Shown here piece by piece: positions 20,439-32,400 of a stretch of DNA of 64,000 bases. The stretch spans positions 124,001 through 188,000 of the forward strand of contig JASANG010000558.1 of NCBI GenBank assembly GCA_030248215.1, written 5' to 3'. The translations under genes were made by a program, and so were the position numbers. Source of the stretch: Enoplolaimus lenunculus (taxonomy: Eukaryota; Nematoda; Enoplea; Enoplida; Thoracostomopsidae). Below the pieces are notes generated by a model. It searched no databases. It was given only the letters and a program-made list of their open reading frames with translations, and was not told the origin of the DNA. Every line of letters starts with the position of its first letter. Position 1 is the stretch's first letter.

Positions 20439-23400
20439 GTAAATGCACAATATCCTAGTTAAAGCCTGTGTTGTGTACCAGTGTAACTTTAATCATTTGT
20501 TTGAATATACACCTACCAAAATAGTAATTTTGTATAAAACGAACTATTTAGAATCATTTTGTTTTACTGCTGAAGTAATGTCATGTATGTGATAAACTCT
20601 GCAAAACAGCCTTGTTTTATCGCGCGTTTGATATGTCTGAAGGTGCAATACTTGTTTAGGAAACGAATGGTTTCGAAACGTTATCAATGCTTGGTCCTCT
20701 TACTCGTGCACCTGTTGTTTGGCAATGGTTTGGCAACGTTAGAAACTTAGAATCGGTGCCTCAAATTACTGCCTGCGATGTTTATCGGTTGATTCAGCAG
20801 TATTTGTGTTCGAATTACCGTTGGAATGAAAAGGTGAAACATGAAATTTTTGTTAGTCATGCAACATATAAGTTGCGGGTGTTGTTGTGACATCGCTATA
20901 TTATAACTTCTATGTCATTGTAAATGCGGTGAAATGACCGATATCTACAATTTGCAACCGGAGCACATATTTTGACCAGAGCCCGTATTATCAAATGTGT
21001 ATACGTAGCACCTATTACAAGTTGATGATAGGTGTTGTAATTTTCGAACCAGGGAATGGTGTGGTTTGAAATCCAGTACATTTATTGAATTGAATTCGCT
21101 CTACTTCAGTGCAGATTTTGAGATCTGCATTTGCAGCAGTTCGTTAGTTTGAAAACCAATTACTATTTCGTGACAGATGCTATCTGAATTTGCGAATATG
21201 GGCCCTAGATAGAAATAGATTATTGAGTTTGTTTCCTATACGTTGGTTTTTGAACACTGCTGTTATATACGTATATATGTATGTATATGTTTCGAAATTT
21301 CTCTTTAGTGACATAAGACGCATGTGTATAAGTTGGTTTATATTGATTTTGATGAGATTGTTTGATAATATACGGTTGTTGTGTTCATTTAGACCAATTT
21401 AGACGAGATCCTTGCGTTTATTTGTAAAGTGCGGCAAGTCAACGATCCGCATGAATTGTGCATTAGAATCAATAGTTTAGGATTGGCTATTTCGGTAAGT
21501 ATACACCTAAAAATTAGGATAATTTGTTGTTTTCATAATGTTTACTATTACCCGAGGTCTATGTTGTGTTAGACTTTTTGGAAAATTACACTATTATATG
21601 TACGTACTGTAGAAATAGCGTAACTTGTTTTGGTGAACAAAATCAACTAACATACTGTGCGGTGTTTGGGTGCTTGTTTTGTATTTCGGAGCGATAGGTT
21701 GGACACTAGGTGAAAATGCTTTATGAAAAATCAGTAAAAAATTTAAAATCATAAAACATGAAAAAATTGTTTTACAATTGAAAAATCAGTAAATAATTTA
21801 AAATCATAAAATATGAAAAAATTGTTTTACAATTATCAATGTTGCTAACAGTGGAGTATTGCAATAGCAAATGCCACTGTTTCCAATTGTGGCTCGAAAT
21901 TGGTAGTTTTCATATTAAAAATGTGTAAAAATCTAAACTAATATTTTGCATTGCACAGTGCTTAAAATACTTTTGTTGCATGGGTTACAATCATGAATTA
22001 AGTCTACCTTCGACTAACGTGAATCTTAGCCATGGTCAGAAAATTATCCTATTCTTAAAGGTTAAAGTTTAAAATAAATGTGTATTTCCTTTGTCGATTT
22101 TATGGCAGTCTGGGCTTGAGGTTTATAAATAGTGCCAGTTTCGAGCAACGTCAACTAATTTGGTAAACGAAATCGTTATTAAAATTTCGACTTGTCAGAT
22201 TGATAAATAGATATATTTTGGGATTAAAATAGCTAATAGAGTGTGTAAACTAGTGACTACAGTTGCTCATTGCATCGTCACGTTGGTTACTCTACAATCA
22301 GTTGTAGTTTGAGCAGATGGTCAGAGCTATTGAACTTATTGTGAAATGTCGTTTAAGTTAAAATCGGACTTATATATTATATATATCATATTTCTGTAAC
22401 CCAGCAATTGTTTTATAACACAATATTTTAACATTTTAGGCATCAAAAACATCTAAACGATTTGATACAAAACTACTCAAAGGCGTAACTGAAGCTATTA
22501 AACGCGAGGTTATTGACCAGTTGGTTAACAGCGTCCAAAGTCGTGTACAACAACTGCAGTCACGGTGGAATGCAATGCTGCCTTGTGTAGATTTAACAGA
22601 AACAGAACCAGATTTTGCAATTAATTTAATTGCATCCATGGCATCGTCGCCTCCGATAGCTATAATTGAAGTTATTCAACGATTTGCACTATTTTTATCG
22701 GATTTAGTTGCGAACAATTATGCTATTGTTACTCGTAAACAATTTGGTCACATTTGGGATATTGCAATTTCGAAAAAGAATAATTGTTTGTTACCAAGGC
22801 CTGAAGAAGTGGAAAGCTTGGTTAGTGCAACTGGGATGCTGAAAAAGACGATACAGAAGTATAAAATTATAGCGGATTTGGTAGTGTTGGCACTATGGGC
22901 AGCTGTTGATAATGAGTACCGTGGCAAATCATTGGTGCAAGTTTTAGAGCTGGTCGCGAAACAAATGGATAAAAAAGAGAAGAAACCGCCGCCGGAGGTA
23001 AGCAACGCGAAAGTCACAGGTAAGACTAAGATCAAGCGAGAGAAGGACGAAAGCCGTGGGAGTTGGAAGAAACGTAAGAAAGCGTTTGACAATAATTGGA
23101 ATTTGATATCAAGCTATGAGAAAAATGACCGGGCTGCTACGAAACGAGAGGAATTGTTTATTGCGTTCAGCGAACAAAATATGGATGGCAGATTGAATAA
23201 GATGTGGCAATTAAATGATGATAAAAATGTAGATAGTGATATGGAGTTGTGTAATAGCAGCACTGACCAGGGAGATTCCAAGTCTGGTGCAGATGAAGAG
23301 GGTGTAGAGCTGATATGTTTGGATTCTGAGTGTGAGTCAGAGCAAGTCAGCGATGATAATTGCGAAGATGGCAATGTCTCCAATGTGACTACAGGCAACC

Positions 23401-26400
23401 AGGGAATCTCAGACGCCGCGGAAAAATGTCACTTAGATTCGGCAAAGTTAGTTGATTTTATTACCAAACGAAATCGAGTGTTGACTAACCCGAAGGCTTT
23501 CGTTGAGATGCTGGCAGAGTTGGAAGTTATGGGTCAGGGGGCTTTGGTGTTTCAAAATCAACCCAGCGATAGCAGAGTGCATGACGCTCTGGTCCGTTGC
23601 GTAATTGATTTGCGTGAAAAGTCGGTAAATAATTCTTGCCAGCAGGTGACTCAGCAAGAATTTGCAAGATTTATAAGGCAGTGTGGTTGGTCAGGGAATA
23701 AAACAGATATTGAGTCACTGAAACGTATGATTGGACGCGCATGTGACTATTATGATATATCAGGATGCCGGTATGCGGGGTTTGAAACTTCGGGAGACGT
23801 TGATAGATATTTGAGAGATAATTTGAATTTTGGGGGACCTGTACCTGCCGCTCAGGAGCATATTTGGTGTGATGCTGCAATCTCATTTATAGCTAGTCAA
23901 CGGAGTGCCACTGGTAGGTCCAGTGTGAACCCGGTAACAGATGAAATTGACGCTTTAGTAGCCTTACAGTCTTGTCCTGTGCTTGAGGATTTTGCGGCTT
24001 GGACACAGTGGGAATCGCGATTTCAACCGGCATTTGGACCTCTGAAACCGTTTATTGAAACTCGAGCTTCAAAACTTGACCACGTTCCGCTCTGCAATGA
24101 ATCAGGTAGCAATATAAGCGACCAGGTTCCGATACTTAAAATTGATATTTGTGGAATTGAAGTTGCACCTCAATCTAAATTAATTCGATGTGTTAAATCG
24201 GCAACTGTTGAAAAATTACGCACTGCAATTGGTATGTTTGATTCAAGGCAGGTGGTTGGCCAATTGGTGTCACTGGCAGCTTGCTATGGCGCTGTCGACG
24301 CGTTGCCTCTTTCACTTCTGGCCGAAGATATCAAAAAACGCATTTTGAAGATTGAAACCGATCGAGACCGATCCTGTGCGGCAAGATGGGTAATTGAATG
24401 TCTTGTCCTGATTCCATATCATATGAGACTGGTTTTAGGACCGAAACTGTTCGTAGACTCGCTGGCGGCAATTGTGGGAACGAAGGCGAAGACAGTCGAT
24501 TGTTTGAAGCAGTGTGTTGGAGATGAGAGACAACGGCAAGCGGTAAATGATATCAGCCGTTTAGGTAGCAGTTATGCCGAATTTGGCATGAGTCAGATCG
24601 AGTATTATTGCAAATCTGAGTGTATGGCACAGTTGGATGATGGGAATCTTAGTGGGACTAGATCGAGTGATAGCTTAGATGATACAAGTTCGGAGAGTGA
24701 CGACGAAATGGAGTCCGATGAATACGACGGGGAGGTTGACAGACAGGATATTGGGGATGAGGGGGAATTGAGAAAGGCTCAGCGAGCGGAAAGCGGGAAC
24801 GAACATGAAAATTCTGGTATGGATAACTTATGTAAGGGAGATGACAAGTCGTCGCAAGAGGTAATGTGTGTGGATACAGTGGATGTGCTTGCTGAGAGTA
24901 TTGGTACGAGTTCTGCTGGTAACGTATCAATGCAGACTACAAGAAAGTTGGGGACTGAGAATAATGGTTTGAAATCAGATAAAGGTGTGAAGTGTACGGA
25001 TGTAGATTGTGGAAATCTGTTAGACGTGCCGAGGGAGTTTAACGAAGAAAAGGTGGGTGACCAGAAAGTTTGTACCTTTGAAACGGTCCCATTGCGGAAA
25101 TCTGAGCGGGACATGCATTGCAATAGGTCTAAAGAGGACTGTGTTATAGAACAAATTCGACGCGTTGAATTTGGTATTGGGTTATCAATGAATGCCGAAA
25201 TGAAAACTCTGCTCGATGTCCAGTACGCAAGGCTGGGCCGAAGCTTAGAGCGACTTTCGAAAGATCTTTATTCAAAAGATACACATTTTGTGATGGAACT
25301 GATACAAAATGCCGATGACAATTCGTATGCACCAGGTGTTATTCCATCGTTGCGTTTTGAAGTCACAGGCTCTGCGGTTAAAGTCGAAAATAACGAACGC
25401 GGATTTACAGAAGCGAATGTTCGAGCCCTTTGTGACATAGGAAAATCAACTAAAGGTAAGCATCAGTATGGATATATCGGACAGAAAGGCATTGGATTTA
25501 AATCGGTGTTTAAAATTACCGACTGCCCACATATTTATTCGAATGGATTCAATTTTAAATTTGATTTAGCGACTGGGCCACTTGGGTATATTGTGCCGAT
25601 CCCTGTTCAGCCTCTGCCGTCAGATGGCGGAGGTAATCGCTCGAGTACCACGCTTGTTCTGCCTTTGAAGGCCTCGTTTCAATCGAAATCAAAGCGGCAG
25701 TTTTTGGCAAGTCTGTTTCGTGATGTTGGCCCTACTATGCTGTTGTTTTTACATCGACTAGAAATGATTTCAATTGTGGTTAACAATAGAAGTAAATTGA
25801 ATGACGGCGACAGCGCTAGTTTTGTTCTGACTAAGGAGGTAACAGATCGAAATCTTGTGGCAATTGAACAACGCAGCCTCGAGCCTGATGTAACTGACCA
25901 CGAAAATTTTATATCAGCGGATTTGGCGCCAAAAAGTGACCTCGGCAAACAAAGCTCCCGCCAAAATTGGCTTTGTGTCCGTGAAACGATAAGTGTAGCT
26001 ACGTTGCCACGCCTAGTGGTGTCTAGTCTGCCCGCAGATGCTGAAAGTACTACTGAGTTGGTACTTGCGTTTCCAATGCCGTCAGGTTTAACCTGTGCAT
26101 GCTTGGATGGCGCAGAAAATGGTCATAGCTTGCACGATCATGATTTCGTAGCTACCCCGTTGGCTGTTCAGTGTGTATTTGCTTTCTTGCCCCTACGCCA
26201 GGACGGATTTCGGTTTATTATCCAGGCGGATTTTGATATACCTTCTAGTCGAGAAGATATCGATCATGACAGCGTTTGGAATCAATGGATCATTGAACAA
26301 ATCCCGGGCGCATTTGTAAAATCTCTGGATCGGTTTTTGGAATTTTCAAAGGGAAGGTGTAGTAGCACCATCACAAACTTTGGACACCAAAACGATAAAG

Positions 26401-29400
26401 GATATGAGTTTGTATTTCTGAATCAAACTAGTGCCATCAAATATTTTGCTCAATTTATACCGAAACGAGATGAGATTGTTGGTGCGGCGTTTAGATCTGT
26501 TCCGATGGAAATTGCCAGAAGACTGAAAGAGGTCGCGTGGCTGCCTGTGGTCTCACCCGCCTCTCTATTTAACGAAGAAATGTGGGAAGCTGGAGGCAAT
26601 TGTGGTGCTGTTGCAGATGAAAACATAGGAGGGGTCAAAGATTTAAAAAGACCATCCGAATGTTTGTTTTCCCGAGATCTGCTCCTGATTAGCTTAGTCC
26701 CGCCAGCGAGGCTGAAAGAAATTCTTGGTCTCTACTATCTGGACCCGGAAATGCTGGATGTGCTTGATATAGGACTGTGCACCTCACTAAGTATTAGCTT
26801 TTTTGGCTCAACTCATATCGTCGAAGTGCTGAGGTACCTTTCGCGCTCAATTTCAATCGCCGAAACAAACGCGGTCGAACTAGCTAAGTTATTATACGCC
26901 CTTACGTTGTATTTACCTCGTGACACGTCGCGTAACGCAATTCTAAATGAGTTACGTCAATTATGCGTGATTCCATTGCGCGCTGGCGAGTTCGCATCAG
27001 CATCCGATGTTCCCACCATATTTTTATTGCCAAAACGTGAATGTATTCAGCATAATATGAGCGCTAATGTCGAATTTGTGATAAATAATGCTCGGTTGGT
27101 TGATCCTAATTTTGTGTCCCGTTCAAAAAGTTTAGAACAGTATCAGATTGACGCATTATTGCTATTATTGGCTGATCTTGGTGTTAGAGAGCCTACAGTG
27201 CTAGATTTGCTAACAGAAGTTGTTAAGCCGTTTTTCAAAGCGAAATCTGTTACTTTAAAAGGTCGTTGCCAAAATGACAAACAACTAAACTTAATCGAAA
27301 CAAGCAGTCAAGAGGTTGAAATGATTTTAAGGTATACTTGTTTTGTGTTTGAATCTTGGTGTCGCGGTGAAATTGACTCATTTGAAGATTTCAGCATGAT
27401 TCTAGTCAGTAATCGGGGGGTCGAGAATTTATTCCGTGAAACCGCAGTCACCGTTGAGAGGGAAATATATTTTTCGAAGCTCTATGAGCCGAAATATTGT
27501 TTTGAGCAAATGTTTGGTCCGTGTAGAGAGTGGACAGTGGTCAGTGATAGCTATTTAGAATATACGAAACGATCAAATGAAGAAGATAAGCAACAGCTTG
27601 TTAAGAAATGGAAACGGTTTTGGGGGTTGAACTTCGGGGTTCGAGAAATGTGGCCCGTGCGGCAAGACAGAGCAGCGGTCACCACCCAGGAGGAACGGCA
27701 GAGCTATGGATTTGCCGAAGGTGAAGCTGGTGATAAACCCTTTACTCATGGTGAAGTTAATGATTACAAATGTGACGCGGTGAGCGATATTTTGAACTAT
27801 ATAAAAAGCAACGGGCGACGTAGCTACCATTTGGCGGGAAATGATAGCTACGACCCATTGGCTGGAAAATTTGTCGCGCAACGATTGTTAGAGGTTTTGG
27901 CGGATGAATGGCAGGAAGTTTTTGCGCCGGTGACTGAGATGACATTTGAAAACGCAGCAGAAAATGGTAGGAATGATTTGGCGGAAAAGAGGGCAACGTG
28001 GTTAACAGAGCTGGTTTCGAGGGCTTGGCTGCCCGGGGTAAAGGAAAGTTCTGATGGTGGAGCAGTAGAACATACTGTGACTGAGTTTCACGGTCGCGGC
28101 AACGAGCTGTATTTACGGGTACCGGAGGTAGAGAAATTAGGTGGTCGGTTTGTTTCGTACCTCAATTTAAGCCAGGATGACTTGAAAAAATTGTTGGGTG
28201 CACCTCATGAGGGAACTTCCTATTGTTGTGTTGTTCATGCACTGGGTATCAAACAAACAATTTCATCCAGGGATATGGTACAGCTGTTAGATATTTGGGA
28301 GCTGAAGCCATCGTTCGGAACAACAATTGAACATATGACATCAGTTTATGATTATTTAGCGTTGAATCATGAAAAAGGCGGGAATTCAGAAAGCCATTCT
28401 GGTAGCTATCCGCAGCAAAATGGTCGCGTACGACTTTGGCTGCCTAGTAATCTCAGCCAAAATTGCAATAAAAATGTATGTGACCCTACTGTGTTTATTT
28501 CAGGGAGTTTTGTACCTTCAGCTCAGCTGGTTTGGGCTGATAATACTGGACTGTTAGACTACCACAGGTCTATGCTAAGTCATGCAAAAAATACACATTC
28601 TGGTTCTGTATGCCGGGCCCTACTGAATACAGTCTATCCTAGAAATAACATCAATCTAAAAAGGTATTTTGTAGAGGAATGCTGTATTCGCGAGTTTCCA
28701 AATATTAACGATTTGACTGCATTTTTGCCCTGTCTTACTCGTTTAGTTTCTTTTGATGCTGCTATGATCGCTGCGTCTGCAGTTTGGGACCGGGTACTAA
28801 AGGCTTATTCAACAACTGGCTCTACCGATCCTAGTAGCTCTAGCCGTGGGTCTTCTCTAGAATCAGGGATGGACGCAACTAGTGACCTTAAGGAATCCTG
28901 GAATTTAGACGACGTGAAGCGGTGGGTGCGGACGTATTCTGTGATACCGGTTTTAAGGCACAATTCAGTCAGGCAGTGGACGAGTCTGGGTGGTCGGAAA
29001 TATAACGAAGTGCCGGTGTTTGTGATCGATACAGAATCTCAAACGGCGGCGGTATTCAAGTCGTCTGTGTCGGCTGTAATGATGTTAACGCCTGGCGCAG
29101 ATCAAAGCACAACAACGGTGCATACTGGTACGTAAGTAGATTTGGAGTCTGTGTAGCGAATGGATGCGTGATCGTTGCAAAATGAAAGTTTATACAGAAC
29201 ATTGTATTAATTGCCCGAGTCAGGTTTTCGCTGACCATTTTTATGATATCGTGTCGCGCGACATTTTGCCTAGGCATGCGCAGAAAAAAGTTACATACTG
29301 CAGTGCTGTTATAATGTTTAACAACAAATTTACAAACCAAGCCGGTTTAAATCTTTTTCATTCAGAATTCGATAGTTTGGTAAATGTTTTTCTGCGTTTG

Positions 29401-32400
29401 TCCATAGTACTATATATGTCCCCGGCACCCTCTGACACCGGACCCGCGACATCTCTAACAATAAACATTTTACACGGTCTTTCGACAGATGTGTGTTGGT
29501 CTCCGTTGACCCATGAGGCTTTTGGTTTACGATTATCACCGGGTTACCGGCTTTGCGTGTCAAATTTTGGCAGTATTTGAACCTGATCCCATGATATTTT
29601 GACTTCTTCACTTAACTGTAGGTAGCAGAAATATGAGATTAACGGTGTAACAAAAATATAGTCTATTCCAATTCTGTACATCATTAACTGGATGGGTATT
29701 TGGTTTTGCCTATCAGTTCGATGGCTTTTTGGCGGAAGTATTTTGTGTTTCATTTATGTTTGTATGTTTTAATGATTTGTCTTATTTTGGATTTGTTTTT
29801 AGCAAAAGACGTTGAATACACGCAACTGTTGACAGCTGTTGGCGTTCCTTTGATTAGCAGCGTCATCTGCGAACGTGTAATTACGCAAAATTTAGCTCCG
29901 TATCCGGAACTACAGCAGGATATGCGCGTGATATGGCCACTGATTCAAAGGTATATCTATGATGCGATGCCTGATGTCTATAAGAAGCTGGTCAGCTGCA
30001 ATTTTTCTGCGTTTGGGGTCAAGGAAAATCCAAAATCCAATGAATGTAATGATTCAATTGTTTCGGCGATTGATGGGATGAAATGTTTTGAGGTTAGCGA
30101 GGCATACTGGCGTGGAATGCGAGGTACAATGGCGGTCAGGTTATCTATGTATCTGTATCCCTCTGCAAAATTTAAGTGTTGAACTATAATATTACTCAAA
30201 ACATGAACCTGAGTAGATTAAACAACAAACATACGTAGGTTAGTTTGGCATTTATGTTGTTGACTATTATTTAATGAAATTCGGCACAGTACTGCAACAC
30301 ACGCAAATTGCAGCTTGGCATTGCATAACTAGTTTTTCAACAAAAAACTACGTCGGAGGGCGCCGTGCGACAAGTATAACACAACCCCCATAAAGTGTTC
30401 TTTATGGCATTTAAGGTCGATTCACTTCAACTTCAAACTTGGCTCGCTGGATACCCTCAAGTCAAAAACCCTCCTCAACGAAATCTTGATATTCATTTGA
30501 CACGGTTTTCTCGTGCCGATACAGATTCTGAGTGCCCTGGTGGCTTTGGAGTAGAGGCTGTGACGGCGTTTGGCGCAAGCTGGTTGTACGTTCGACGATC
30601 GATTACGGGAATCAATTCGTATCCGTCGCAGTTGGCCAGTGAAATTGTCAAGTTTTTGAAAGGATTTGTGAGAAAAGAGTCTCGAACAGATGGAACGCTG
30701 TCGGCACTGAACTCTGGGGCTCATGATTCGATGCTGGTTCAAATGGACCGTGGGTTGAAGTAGGTTCATTTTCTACAATATTTGGCGACATCATGACGTC
30801 ACTGTTTTAAGTTGCCATACAGTTTACGAATAATAGCAGCTTAGAAAAGGGGACTATAGCGAGGTAGAAACTACATTTGATATGGATTAGATCAGTGCTC
30901 CGCTACCTGTTCCCGAGTAGTTCACACCATAATCGCCTGAATCAATCCAGTTCGTATCTTTTCGAATTGCGGCAATATAGAGATTCCGTCAGAAAATATC
31001 ACGGTCGGAGAAAAAATGTTGTTGGTGCCGGAAACCGAAACAAACTTACGGATGTATTTTGCAAATTACAAAACTACACCGGAACAATTCACCTTTTTGG
31101 GCTGATGCTAGAGGCGGAACTAACAATTTTTGTCTGTCGAGCCACACGGCTGCGAAGGTTCCGCTAATAATTTCGATCTAACCGAGGAGCAGTTTTATGG
31201 AAACAATGGAGATCGCACTAAAACATTGCACAAGTTCATTTTTGGTTGAGATATTTGATCAGTTTTTTCACTAGAAGTTTTGTATAAATAGAACCATGGG
31301 AACAATTCCGCGATCGAAGCGAGCAATAAATTTTTAGAAAATTTTACTATTAATGCGCAGTACGCTTTCGAAATCGTCACTTTTGCGCAAGTTTATAGAA
31401 CTTCAGTTCATTCTAACCCGCGTTCCCACTCCGTTCGCACCACAATTCTCGTTCGAACTTTTATGTTTCTCATTCGCACTAGTGTGAACTATCCTGGGTT
31501 AGATATACACAGATGAACAGATGGGCATAAGTATGGTTAGCGTAAGGTTTGTTTAGGGGGCCGCTATAACTTGTCGTCCGGCTCAATAAGTCGGCCACTG
31601 TGCAGCGACGTACGTCAATTGTGTATTTAAGACTGTGCTGGGATGACACGACTGTTACCGGACGTGGATATCCATTCGCACCCTCTTGATTGGTGCCATA
31701 TACATTTGAAAATACAGTACTGATGCTGCGCTTAGTTATTTTTTAATTTTGTTTTGAATAATTTATATTATTCTTTTCTCAGATATTGGATTCTACTTTT
31801 GATTCGCTCATTGCGCAGTAGTAGTGATTTGGCTCGGTTCATGTGTGATGTGCCTGAACTGCCTTCAACAGAAACCGTGTGGCTGCCCAAAGCAGTATTC
31901 CCGGCTCGACCTGATGGTAAGCATAGTCATTTTTTAATTTTCTATCGTTGGATTGTGTTACTTTTGGTACCGAATCGTGTTAGTAGCAGGGTTGAAACAG
32001 GAACAAAATTTTGCCGGAATAGGAACAGGAACTGAATTACTTTACAGGAACCGGAATTTGAAATAATTTTCATCACCGCATTATTATTGAACTTTTTGGA
32101 AAATTGGCCAAAAATGGTTTAAACAAATTTTCAGCTATTTCGCCATCAAGATCTGCGCAAACATATCAGCAACAGTTTATTAACAAAACTGCAGTAATTG
32201 CAAAAACACTCATGTCTAAATAACAATTTTTCAATACAAAGTTTCTAATATTTATATGATTATGAATAATTTGCCACAAAACCGTAAAATTCAATTTTCG
32301 CAGAAATTCCGGCCATAACAGGAATTCCGATTGAACCCTGGTTGGTAGTTTTTAAAGCTCAGTTTGAAAATCAACTTTTGAGCCTTGTTATTTAGCGAGT

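Noticed and set aside
29164-29580. Separate 138-codon gene
   Set aside because: It lies within intron 4 of the NO VEIN-like gene, has no recognisable domain and the flanking exons join cleanly.
30093-30182. Extension of NO VEIN-like exon 5 to the TGA at 30182
   Set aside because: No donor near its end gives the frame of exon 6, whereas GAG|GTTAGC at 30093 does.
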